DNA from: Chaenocephalus aceratus
Taxonomy: Eukaryota > Chordata > Actinopteri > Perciformes > Channichthyidae
Length of the DNA: 64,000 nucleotides
Reading direction: 5' to 3'
Assembly (NCBI GenBank): GCA_023974075.1
Contig: CM043800.1
Location: 33,354,952-33,418,951, forward strand
The notes beneath the pieces were generated by a model. The model did not search any database, had not been told where the DNA came from, and was given only the letters and a program-made list of their open reading frames with translations. Position numbers and translations under genes: made by a program. Numbering within the stretch: the first letter of the stretch is position 1; every line of letters begins with the position of its first letter. Positions 10,596-21,215 of the stretch are shown here, piece by piece.

Positions 10596-11517
10596 GAGAA
10601 AATGGAGGAGAAGGATGTCTCGCCTATCCTAACGCCGGGAGACAGTCTCCTCAGAATACCTCTTTGCCATTTTGCGCTGTAGGCCATATTTTTTCAGATG
10701 TGCTTATGTTCAGCCTGGAGGACCTGGTAGTCCAGTTTTCACGGCTTTATTTTGTTTCCCATAGGGTTTATATTTGATTTCTGATTAGGGGGAGCTATGG
10801 GTCCTACGACCCGTGGTGTGGCTGGCTCGGGTTCCCTCCTTCTGTTTGTTCCTTTTGGCCAGTCCTCCAGACCTCTTTTTGTTTCCCGTTTCGCTTGTGT
10901 GAGCAAACGGCTGATTATCAATAAATGCTCATTACCATGTACCGGTTATTGCGTGTATTCTTTCATGTTGCGTGTCTCAGCTCGAGCCACTACTGTGGAG
11001 TAGAGGTTGGGGCCGTAACAACATGTCCAAGACACTGTGAAATGTACTTTGCACTTCAATGGAGTAATACAAAGTTAAAATAGGCATTTCTTTGTTTTTC
11101 TTTGTTCATTGAGCTGATTGATTTGTGTAGTTATGGTAAAATCCCAGTTATCTAGTCAGATTTACAATATATTATCGTATTATTTACATTTTTATATTTA
11201 CAGTAAATGACTGGCTAATGTGTTGCATTACTTGTACAGTAAAAGTGTAAAAATACAGGTAATTACTGTAATTTATGTACAGCAAGGTACCATAATACCA
11301 CAGCTCTGTACTGCTATATCACAGTAATTCCATGGGCATGAAAAGTCACAGTATTTAGTTGTACTTTTATTCTAATTTACTGTAAAATATTTACATTAAA
11401 TTACTGTGACATATTTACAGTAAATTACTGTGAAATATTTATAGTAAATGACTGTGAAATCCATGCAACTAGTAGCCAGTAATTTACTGTAATTTTACAG
11501 GCTAACATTTTACAGTG

Positions 11518-12025
11518 TAGTTATGAGCCTCTCAGTTTGACAGCAGAGGACTCTCCCTCCACCTTGTTGTTGAAACAGCTCCTTATATCCGTTAGCGCAG
11601 CTAGCTAGCACCAGATGCTAACAACAATACACGTAACCGGTGGGGGCGCTTTCTCGCTCGCGCCACATAAACACTAACACACACCCTCCCGAGCTTGAAT
11701 GACACACAGAGACCAATCAAGGGCATTGGTATGATCTGTATGAAAGTGGCCATGTCGGCAGGCCACATCATGTAGACAGCCAGTCATCCTCTGTGAGGCA
11801 GAGTCAGACCCACATTTGCGCATCGTTGCGTTCACGTATAAAAAAAAAAATCCTCAGGCCACTTAACAGGCCAGGCCATCGGGAAACCTCCCGGTCCTCC
11901 CGATGGCCAGTCCGGGCCGTCATAACGTGTCGCCGGCGGCCGGCCGCTGAGTACCGGCATTTTACTGAGTACCGGCATATATCGTAATGTTTTGTGATGA
12001 CGCTGCATTTTGGTTGCTGGCTCAA
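11518..12025 (+). mobile_element. Right part of hAT-related element, composite
   Basis: Continues the element broken at 9,893. The block from 11,579 to 11,630 (GCTCCTTATATCCGTTAGCG and onward) recurs at 37,750-37,800 inside the hAT element there, and CCCGGTCCTCCCGATGGCCAG recurs in both. Further right, CTGAGTACCGGCAT occurs twice (about 11,947 and 11,964) next to a TATAAAAAAAAAAA run, a pattern found at other fish hAT ends. This looks like a mosaic of hAT fragments; the boundary on the right is approximate. Confidence 0.5.
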
Positions 12026-12756
12026 TTATACTCTATGCCCCATCCGAACCCTTGCATGCTGTTGAATTAACATTTATGTTGGAGAGAACACAAAATCAGT
12101 GTTCATGCTTCTTTGTTTCCTTAGCCTTACAGTTTTTAATTCATACAACAATCACTAAATCTCTAAAATGAAGGATTGTGCTCTTAATGTGCACAGATGG
12201 TTATGTTTTTGCATATATTTATGTTGAACTCCCATTGTGAAATGTATTCAAGTAAAAGGGACAAATGGTTTGAATTAGAATTCACAGAGCATTAAGTCAC
12301 AGTTAAAATAGTCATTTAAGTTGATTTATCATCCGATCATGCTAGGATGTTGCTGAGATTTGGCCTGGATGTGTGTACTCCTTTGAGCTCTGATTGCTCT
12401 TGGATCTGGAGACAATGTCAGAGTTGGATTACATCACTCCACAACAGTCTGAATGACTATGGCTCACTGACTTAGTAGTTAGCACTTAACAGCCAGTAAG
12501 TCCTCCTGCGAGTAAAGTATTTATCCCACCGCAGGCGTGTCAGACTTGAAACATTACTTTGTGAAAGAAAACCCGGACACATGGTTAAAAGTAAAGTGGC
12601 TTAGTTCTTACCATTTTAATTTGTGGTTCAGATGTTGTGTATGTGTCTGAACTTGTGTGTGGAAGTTTGTCCTGTGTTTTTGATATTCTGCAAAGAAGAC
12701 CAGGTTTCCGCTGCAGGGTGTGTGAGGAGCGTCATGACGGCTCCTCAAGAGTGAAG
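12026..12756. other. Non-coding, no gene seen
   Basis: Single-copy in the window. The frame at 12,637-12,873 runs into AT-rich low-complexity DNA and has no recognisable similarity. Confidence 0.55.
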
Positions 12757-12766
12757 CCAAAGCCCC

Positions 12767-12845
12767 TGAATTTTATATATTATTGTTTTATTGTATTATT
12801 ATATATATATTTATTATATTATATTATTATTATATATATTAATTT
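12767..12845. repeat. AT-rich low-complexity tract
   Basis: Imperfect TATTATTATATATAT repeats immediately before the telomere-motif hairpin. Confidence 0.8.
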
Positions 12846-12860
12846 GATAGGATTAGGGCT

Positions 12861-12980
12861 AGGGTTAGGGTAATGTTGTGAATCGAGTGGCCTGTGTTCG
12901 TCGTCCATAACATACGCTTGCCCATACCATAACCCCACCACCACCATGGGCCACTCAATTCACAACATTACCCTAACCCT
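12861..12980. repeat. Inverted repeat with telomere-like motif
   Basis: Arms 12,861-12,892 and 12,949-12,980 are inverted copies over 32 bp with one mismatch, separated by 56 bp. The left arm starts AGGGTTAGGG and the right arm ends CCCTAACCCT, with further degenerate CCCTTACCCCTAACCC to 12,998. It could be a small foldback element or an interstitial telomeric motif captured in one. Confidence 0.85.
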
Positions 12981-13042
12981 ACCCTTACCCCTAACCCTCA
13001 CCCAGATACTGACTGGTTTTCGGACCCCCCCAACCCCCCAAT

Positions 13043-13334
13043 AAAGCAAAAATGCACGTTTCAGAGTGGCCTTTTATTGTGGCCAGCCTAAGGCACACCT
13101 GTGCAATAATCATGCTGTCTAATCAGCATATTGATATGCCACACCTGTGAGGTGGGATGGATTATCTCGGCAAAGGAGAAGTGCTCACTATCACACATTT
13201 CTTCATATTTGTGAACAATATTTGAGAGAAATGGTTATTTTGTGTATATAGAAAATGTTTTAGATCTTTGAGTTCATCTCATGAAAAATGGGAGCAAAAA
13301 CAAAAGTGTTGCCTTTATATTTTGTTCAGTGTAG
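13043..13334 (+). mobile_element. Right half of widespread GTGTTGC...TTCAGTGTA repeat
   Basis: The sequence from CACGTTTCAGAGTGGCC through GCACACCTGTGCAATAATCA to the end CAAAAGTGTTGC...TTTGTTCAGTGTA is a repeat family common in fish genomes, whose usual inverted left end (TACACTGAACAAA) is missing here. It abuts the TTAA MITE at 13,335 directly, so it truncated that element or was joined to it. Confidence 0.55.
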
Positions 13335-13711
13335 ATAAAAACCTGTCTGAAAATGAGCTGATCAGATTTTGGCACTTTATGATGTCATAACGTTTTTTTG
13401 GCTTGTCTAACCATTAGCCAATGACCAACCAACCCCCCCACCTTATCACCTGAATCTCCTCCTAGAGCACCATTGTGTTCTTTTTAACCACATATCTCTC
13501 AGAGGGGCGTGGGGAGTGGCTCCTTATTTTCATCTAAAGTAAGAGACAGAGAATCAGCACTTTTGAAACAGGGCTGAAACAGAGGGGATTATGGGATGCT
13601 GCAATGCACGATCTATTTGGGTTAGACCAAACACTTCAGAGACATATATTATTTGTATATATCTGAGACCTATAATAAAGTAATGAAAAACAGTATAATA
13701 GGGGACCTTTC
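13335..13711 (+). mobile_element. TTAA MITE, 5'-truncated copy
   Basis: Aligns through its length with 41,823-42,033 and, inverted, with 30,786-31,160 (shared blocks AAAACCTGTCTGAAAATGA, TTTATGATGTCAT, CTTATCACCTGAATCTCCTC, AATAGGGGACCTTT). The left third is missing at the junction with the preceding repeat, and the right flank reads TTTCAC rather than TTTAA. Confidence 0.75.
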
Positions 13712-15273
13712 ACTGAATATTGCAATGTGCCAAAGCCACCATTGCAAGTAATGCCGTCCATTGACATGATACCTTTTCATGTGATGACACATGTTCAATT
13801 AAAGTCATCACTGTTGTATTAGGTGATCATTTATTTAACCCCTGATGGTGCCTAATGCCAGTGGTTGAGCCTCACGGGAGGTCTGGCCTGGGAAACCTTT
13901 CTTTTGATGGAGCATGCATGCTTTTTTTTCCCGAGCTCGCAGTCCCCTCCAGGAAGCCAGCAGCAAGAAGCAGTAAATCAATAACCACGCAGTGTGGGCA
14001 AATGACAACCCGTTTAGTTTGGCGGCCTACTTCGTTTCACAACATGTGGCCTGGCCTTCTAAACCGAAGGCAGGGTCTCAGGAGAAAATATTTCCCCTGC
14101 ACTAAATCAGATTTGGCAGCAGGTGGTCCGTGGAGTTGTGAGTGAGCTACCTCTACACCTGCCAAGGACTGTGGAGCCACAAGAAAACACTCTATTTTCC
14201 TCCACCCACTGGTTCTATATATCAGTGGTATCTGGCTGGCTGTGATGTATCATCCATCAGCGCGTGAACATCTTCAAACTGATCATTCACAACCATGAGG
14301 GTAAATAAAATCCAAAGTCAAAACCAACATATTATTTGGCGACAAATTAAATGATTCAATAAGTGTTACTTGTGCTGTTTTGGAATTGGGAAGCCATAGA
14401 AAAATAATGCTGATTGAGTTTGAACTCCAATATAGTGTTGCTAAAGGTTGCTTTTTAGTGCAATACATTTATGACCTTGATCCATGTGTGGAATAATCAG
14501 GTTTGCCATGTGAAGAACTGATATAATCTAGGTTAAAAGGGAAGATGAAAAGCGAACTGTGCACAGAAATCCAACTCTCTGGCTTTTATGAGACCACTGT
14601 AATATCACTCGGGGTTAAAACCTGTATGGTTGACAGAAGAAAAATGAATTCCCATCATGTTCTTAAACCCACAACAATTGGTCCTGAGCAGGAAAGTCAT
14701 TCTGAGAGAAAAAGCGATCTAAAGCTAAATGTAAGATGAATTATGCATGTGAGGGGCTACACTCGTTTATACCGTTATTTATCTGATTGACTGGTGCTAT
14801 GGCAGTGAGGTTCAATTTCCGTTCCTTCGCTCACACTTCATAGCCTCTTACTCTTGATCTCTAATATTTAAAAAAAGAACTGTCTGTATTTTGTTCTCTT
14901 GGCATACAGGTTGTAACCTCCAGTGGTTTTAAAGAGACAGTTATGAACCTATAAATATCCTTGATTGCTTTCACAATTTGTTTTCTCCAATAAACTTTGG
15001 ATCCTCTAAAAAGCTCATGGTAATTTACCAATTTACCAAAATATGTACGTTTAAAATACAATAAAAGATGATGGCCACATTTGTCAAAAAAAGACAGAAA
15101 ACCTTTTCAAATGAATTCAAATTGATCAGAAACACACTGTTGGTTGAAGTCTTAAGACAATACAAAACATTTCAAGATTACAATAAACTGAACAGACTGG
15201 ACAAAACAATACATTTTAAAATGTAACTTGGGGATTCAGAACATACTCACTTAGAGTTAACGTCTCTTTTGCC
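13712..15273. other. Non-coding, no gene seen
   Basis: Mixed-composition DNA without repeat matches. The frame at 13,855-14,145 has no recognisable domain. Nothing supports a gene. Confidence 0.55.
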
Positions 15274-15809
15274 CCTTTCACACCAACGCGTTTTCAGCTC
15301 TGGCTCGGAGCTGGAGCCTGAAAAGTACCGGTTTTCCTGTTCACACCGCAGAGGCGCCGCCTCTTAGTTCCGGAATCCGGTTCACTTCCAGCTCCAAAAA
15401 TTGTCTGTCTAGAGGCAAGAGCTTCGGAGCTAAGAGGGCGGCGTCGCTTACGTCTCTCTACGTCGAGGCGGGGGCAGGCTTCTTTTTCCTACGGAAGTAG
15501 TCTTGCATTTCGCATGTGATGTTTTTATAAGTTCCAAGTAACGTCGGCCGATGCCTTCCATTTCGTTTCGAAAGAGGATAACGAAAGCGAACAACGCTTC
15601 AATACAATCGGCCATTGTTGTTGTTGTCGATGTGAGGGATTTCCGCGCGGTTTGGATTTTATGAAGCAGGCACGTAAACGGTGACATCATGACGCAGCAG
15701 CAGCAGCTCTGGGCGGTGTGAACAGAGCGGGAGCAGAAAAGGGAAACCGGGGCTGAACCAGAAAAGCTTCCCGCGCGGAGCTAGAAGGAAAAAGCGCTGG
15801 TGTGAAAGC
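15274..15809 (-). mobile_element. Harbinger-like non-autonomous element
   Basis: Termini CTTTCACACCAACGCGTTTT (left) and AAAAGCGCTGGTGTGAAAG (right) are inverted and GC-rich. On the minus strand a frame starting MADCIEALFAFVILFRNEME near 15,615 resembles the hydrophobic N-terminal start of PIF/Harbinger nuclease ORFs and ends after about 55 residues. No catalytic domain is present. Superfamily assignment is by this resemblance and by terminus style, and I could not identify a clean TTA duplication. Confidence 0.5.
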
Positions 15810-15969
15810 CGCATGTATCGAGTATGCAAATCACTGCTGGTTGCAGCTCTTTATCTCTTTCAGTTTTGTCAAATCTTTACTGAGAAGTTAATCTTTACAG
15901 TAAACACTCTACATTAACTACCACAATACACCATTCTAAAAATAATTTACATAGTCCTCAGAGTAATGA

Positions 15970-16036
15970 GAGACAATACAATACAAAGGGTCTTTATTGG
16001 CATGACCACATTTTAAACATATTGCCAAAGCATTCT
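15970..16036 (-). repeat. LINE 3' end remnant
   Basis: Minus-strand reading: TGCTTTGGCAATATG...CATGCCAATAAAGACCC followed by a (TTGTA)n-like tail. The CATGCCAATAAAG tail is typical of a fish LINE 3' end. Confidence 0.5.
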
Positions 16037-19000
16037 GCACAAGGCGTTATAACAGAACAAAGACACATATTCTTTCACATAGTGGTTGTGAAAGATCAAA
16101 AATATATCTGTGTTGTAGTGTCCCAAATCATGCGGGGAATGATGGACTGACATCGTGTAGTAGAAACCAGCCTACAGTTTAGTGACAAATCAGATGACTT
16201 TGACATTACACAGCACACAACAGACTGCATAGTTATTAGTAGTTTTATATTCTTGTAAGGGAAGATGTCAAGTAGAAACCTCCTCTTATTTTGGCATCCT
16301 TGACTGACAGCAAGGGGACTTGCCACACTTATTAGAGTGTGGAAGCATTGTCAAATTGCTTCTAAGAGCCTATGGATGCATGAACTATTGCTCCCTCACC
16401 TTCCCCAGATTATTCAATCTCACAGTCCTATTGCAGGCTCAAGATAAGATGGAGAATCCATGCAGCGGAGGCTTATCTGAATTTAGCACACACTCTCAGG
16501 AGTATGGGATTTCACTACAAAATTCCTTCCCCGCATTCCGCACAGGTATGACCCAATTAATGTGAGAATGTGCTGCCTTTCCCTCCCTGCCACATCAATA
16601 AGTGATAAGGAGTTTGAATAAAAGTAATATAATATATTTTCACACACAATATGGCTGTTTTTAAAGCATATACTATTTGCAGTATTTTAACCATCATTTA
16701 ATTATGAATTCCTATATCTCAGAAGTACAATTGGTTTTATTAACAGCCTTGATTTAAATATTTCTCAAATCTCTGTATTTGTTTTATGCCATAGCCTATC
16801 CTTTTAAATCTGCACTCCAGCGCTGACAAATCAAATATCTTCTCTGTTCAAAGTCAGCTTTTGAACCATCACTTTCGCATAATTAGTGTAACTCGAGGCC
16901 AGTTTTATAAACTTTACTTAATGAACGTTACTTTCCTTAAGGCCCAGGCACACCTTACGAACAAAGATCACATGTTAGAAACACCACTCTAGACCCAGCT
17001 AAAACGTTGACATAGCCAACATTATTGGCCACATAATTTTATCATGACACGTTATCAACATACAGTATGTCTGATAACTTACAATACATGTTTTTTTTTG
17101 GTCATTTAGAAAATATGTTGCCATTACAAAGTTTGAACTCTGAAAACCTGATTTTAAAGGTAAATTATAAATGTCAATTACCATTCTAACAACCTCTGTA
17201 TAGTGGTGACGATTTGGCCGATCTCTGCAAAGTTCAGTGGTCAGAACGTGGAAGTAATTTTGATTCATTCAAAGCATTCAAGACTGACTTTAGATTTGAT
17301 TTAAATGTCATTCATAACCCAGCCTTATACCGACAGACACATTTCATTTGAATGCAGTACAGATATAAGTCTGGATCTATATGTTATGTCATACGATATA
17401 TCCAGAAATGCACAGCAGCATTCCATCACATCCCACACAACTTTCCTCCATGATTTAATCAGGATATGTTTGACGCTATGATACGTTCAATATAAACTTT
17501 GGGTTGTGACACATCTCAGTGCAATGGTGTTTTGTAAAGATCAAAACATTTAGGTGCATGCTACAGATTGACCCTGCAGGAGTCTTCATCATTAATGGGA
17601 ATTGCACAACTATTAAACATTGTATGACTAGATACTTCTGCTGTACACAATGCACACAATTGATTGCATATGCACTTGATCAGAAGATCACAGTCAATTG
17701 TGTTCTCCAATTATGGATTCCCCCTATCCTCAGAGACATGTTAAACAAAGTGGTACTTATGACTTGGCTCGACCATCTTGGATGTTTTTCGGCACAGTGT
17801 GATCGTTATTGACATTAGTGCTAATCTGGGGGCAAAAGCTGGAGCAGCTGTCTGGGAAAGAAAAGAGAAAAGCATTACTGGCACTAAAAGAGTCCCAGAG
17901 CATGGACAAGAATGCCATGACTTATGGTCAGAGTCTGAACCAGACCCAAAAGTCTCTAATTAGCTAAAATACTAACTATTTTGGACCAACATTGAAACAC
18001 AAAATGCAATTGTTTCCTGACCGCACAATGCTCATTGCCAAAATAAGCTCCGACAAACTCCAGACAAAACAACTTGGACGGAAAGCAAGTGTTCACTGTA
18101 CACTCTGCCTTCTGCTCACCCTAATTAAAATTACTGTTATGAGACGGGGGACATTCACCTTCATTCATTCATGTCTTTTTGCCTAACATGTTTGATCACA
18201 GTCATCGTCACAAGGTCTGGATCCATCATGCACTTGGCAGAATCCAGCCAAACAAGTCCTACAGGTCACCATCTCAGAACTAAATCGGTCTATTTTTGTG
18301 TTTTTAAGAATTTGAGGTCGAGCTGAACATGAGGAGAAAAGCTTTTAACATCTTTGAATACACTTTTTAAGTGGTTTTATATGCCCTTAATGCTTTTCTG
18401 AAAGCACAGAGGCCCCTTTTGTATTTGTGTGTATGTGTGTGTCTGAAGGAAGTTAGCCTAGATGCACCTTGTATTGTAACAATCAATGCCAAGTAGAGGA
18501 GAAGTGCACAAAATAATTAGACAGAAGAAGGAAATGAACCAAATTCAATTTCAGCCTGGGTTGCTCGAGCTGTCTGCCACATAAAGCCAAGACTTATTAT
18601 GAGATGGGCACCAATGTCATTATTATTCAGACCTGATGAGGCGCCATCTATTAAATGGAACCTTGCAATTTAGTTCACCTAACAACGATCCTTACTTTAT
18701 GAAACTAGTTTTCCTCAGTATTTTGATTGCTGGCTATTTGAAACCAGTAGAGTTTGCAAAAATTGAGAATTCAGTGACCTTGTGGGGTTTGTGCAGATGG
18801 CTGTAATTGATTTATTTAGATAAGAAATATTGCTTATTTCAAAAGGCACTATGCGTTACTTGTATACTACGGAGACCGAATAAGAGAAGTGATAAGTCTC
18901 TTTGCTGCCATAGATTCAGGAAATTGGTTTGTCGTAGTCCAACAAAAGGCTTGTCTGTAGAACATAATTGGTTTAGACCTGCAACTATGACTACACACAC

Positions 19001-19079
19001 GCTCATACGCCAGGCTCTAGGCCTACGCTGTCATTGGAGGCAGTCGCAATTTCTACAGGCTCGCACTACCTGTTAGCAT
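16037..19079. other. Non-coding, no gene seen
   Basis: A 3-kb stretch free of recognisable transposon sequence. Several frames of 60-97 residues occur on both strands without recognisable similarity. About 18,570-18,690 has conserved-element-like texture (CACCAATGTCATTATTATTC, GGCGCCATC). No gene is supported. Confidence 0.5.
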
Positions 19080-19158
19080 CTGGCATCTGTTAGCATCTAG
19101 CTCTCCTGCTTACAAACTTTTAGCCATCCCTGCTCATACAAGTAGTAGTTTTAGTTGT

Positions 19159-19433
19159 CTGCGATCTGCCGAGGCCTACTCCCACCTGTCGAGTACGGCT
19201 GTACTGAGGTGTTTTTTCCTCCGGAGACGTCGCGAAGAGACGTAGCGGCTCCACCTGTTGCTGCATGCGATCTGCGATTTACGGAGGCCTGCTCGTCGCG
19301 AAGAGACGGAGCGGCTCCACCTGTTGCTGCCTGCGATCTGCGATCTACGGAGGCCTGCTCCCACCTGTAGCATATGGCTGTACTGGAGAGGTTTTTACCC
19401 CGGAGTCGTCGCGGAGAGACGGAGTGGATCCAC
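19159..19433 (+). repeat. Tandem 5' monomers of the LINE
   Basis: Three consecutive units each begin (C/A)TGCGATCTG: 19,159-19,264, 19,265-19,330 (internally deleted) and 19,331-19,433. They share GAGGCCTRCTC, GTCGCG(A/G)AGAGACG and CGGCTCCAC. More diverged GGCCTGCTTTCACC units continue to about 19,600. Repeated GC-rich 5' units of this kind act as promoters in some LINE families; that role here is inference. Confidence 0.8.
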
Positions 19434-19641
19434 GCTTCAGGCTTGGCCTGCTTCCACCGGGCGTGTGCTGCTGTGCGGAGGAGGATTTTACCATGGCTGG
19501 GGCCTGCTTTCCACCTGTCCTGGTTCTGCTGTTGCAGAGGCCTGCTTTCACCCCGGGGATACCACGGAGGGACCGGAGCGCTTCCACGCTGCTATTTTCG
19601 CCTGTCCTTTGCTGCTGTGCTGATTTTGCTCCAGGAACTGG

Positions 19642-21207
19642 GAAAATGGCCCATATCGGGATTCTGCTGTGCCTGTTAACTGTTTTGGACTATGAGAAGA
19701 TCTCTAGTCATTCTGAGAAGTCTACTGGATTCAGGTCTGTTCTGCCACCCGCAGTGGGCAAAGGTTCGGATGTGTTGCTCAAACAATTACCGGTTGCCTT
19801 GTTACAGACAATCTGCTCGACAAAATATGTTTGTCTTTTTTGTTTTCCTGCGATGATGGTTCTTCAGGACTGCTTCTTAAGCTCAAATCACACTCTCGCA
19901 GACTTTTCCGGTGTTTCTAAATTAGATGACAATGTATGTGTGTCGTTTAAGAGGAAAAGATGTCTGGTTTTGTTGTTATTACTGTCAGGAAATGTACAAC
20001 CTAACCCTGGTCCGCCCAGTAGTAATAGTCAGATCGCTACTCCTGCTGATTTTAAAGCTAGGTCTGGGTTGGGTTTCATCCACTTGAATGTGCGCAGTCT
20101 GTTAGGTAAACTAGATTTTGTCCGTATCTGGGCGAGGTCGACTGACGCTGACGTCATTGTTTTATCAAATCTATTTTGGCCTCTGACATTGCCTTAAATG
20201 GTTTTAATTTGTATCGTACCGACCGGCCTAATAAAAGGTGGTGGCGTTGCCATTTATGTTAAGAATAAGTTCAGTGTAACCACATTAGTTTCCAAATCGA
20301 TCAGTAAGCATTTTGAATTTTTAGCCATAAATATAGAAGTGGCAAAGGGTCAAAAGGTCATGTTGGTGGGCTGTTACAGACCCCCCTCAGCTGTCAAAGA
20401 CTCCTTGTCTTCACTAGCAAACCTTTTATCACAACTAGACTACAAGGAAATAGTGCTACTTGGAGATTTTAACTGGGACTGGTTAACTGCAGTGTCAGAG
20501 GATTTAAAAAACCTTTGTATCTCTTTAAATGTTACTCAGATTGTGGACAGTCCTACTCGTCCTAACATTAAGTCCCCTAATAAATCCTCCCTAATTGATC
20601 TCATTATAACTAATGTTCCCCATAAATATTCATCTGTGGGAGTATTTGCAAATGATCTGAGCGATCACTGTGCTGTAGCCACAATTAGGGACACTAAGGT
20701 CCAAAAGGTTAAACCTTGCATTATCATTAAGAGAGACAAAAAATATTTTGTGGAGCAGGGTTTTGTGCATGATCTGTTTGATTTTGATTGGGGTAAAATC
20801 GATCTGTGTGCTGATGTAGAAACCGCATGGTCTTATTTGTATCTTGGTTTTATGGAGATCATTGATAGACATGCACCCCTGCGTACATTTAGAGTAAAGG
20901 GACGAGACAATCCTTGGTTTTCTGCTAATCTGTCCAGTCTCCTTCATGAGAGAAACAAGGCCTGGGCAAAGGCTAGGAAATCAGGCTCAGAGGTAGAATG
21001 GCTGCATTTTAGGCAGCTAAGAAATAGCTTCACTTCACATATCAAAAGTGCTAAATCAAAGTACTATCTGTCAGTTACCACAAAGAATCTGAATAATCCT
21101 GGAAAATGTTGGAAAGCCATTAAATCGTTATCCACCAGCGATATCCGTAATGAGCTACCTCCGTGCATTACCACAGCATCTGGCACTATATCGGACAGGG
21201 CTACTAT
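19642..21207 (+). pseudogene. LINE ORF: 2A-like motif and APE endonuclease domain
   Basis: A frame open to 20,197 encodes a leader ending in a Leu run and GNVQPNPGP (NPGP codons at 20,003-20,014), then FIHLNVRSLL, the start of an apurinic-type endonuclease. Frameshifts near 20,170 and 20,230 precede the next frame (to 21,207), which reads GGGVAIYVKN, VGCYRPPSAV, LLGDFNWDW and LSDHCAV, the endonuclease metal and catalytic motifs in order. It ends at the 8-bp target site of the element at 21,216. The endonuclease nicks target DNA for reverse transcription in living family members. Confidence 0.85.
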
Positions 21208-21215
21208 GCTAAATT
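21208..21215. repeat. Target-site duplication, left copy (GCTAAATT)
   Basis: Identical to 25,127-25,134. Both copies flank the long-inverted-repeat element. Confidence 0.95.

Larger units (their letters stand above)
10439..11020 (+). mobile_element. Solo LTR (LTR retrotransposon remnant)
   Basis: The segment begins TGTTACG and ends CGTAACA, inverted ends of the TG...CA type. ACATG lies on both sides (10,436-10,440, overlapping the first TG, and 11,021-11,025), consistent with a 5-bp target duplication with the left TG merged into it. It has a TATATATAAA box at about 10,586 and an AATAAA signal at 10,920-10,925 in the order expected of U3, R and U5. There is no internal coding region or second LTR, so it is a recombination scar. 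Family not identified. Confidence 0.7.
9894..11517. mobile_element. MITE with TA target duplication and ACAGTAAATTACTGT repeats
   Basis: Termini CACTGTCAAATATTACC and its inverted counterpart ending TTTTACAGTG are flanked by TA (9,892-9,893 and 11,518-11,519). Both arms contain many small palindromes of the ACAGTAAATTACTGT type. The interior carries a solo LTR. TA duplication suggests a Tc1/mariner-type MITE. Confidence 0.65.

Noticed and set aside
12853..12998. True telomere or chromosome end
   Set aside because: Only a few degenerate telomere units are present, in inverted order and flanked by ordinary sequence on both sides.
13855..14145. Plus-strand frame of 96 residues as an exon
   Set aside because: No domain and no convincing splice sites were seen.
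19159..19433. CRISPR-like repeat array
   Set aside because: Repeats are long, unequal, adjacent without spacers, and belong to the 5' end of a LINE in a eukaryotic genome.
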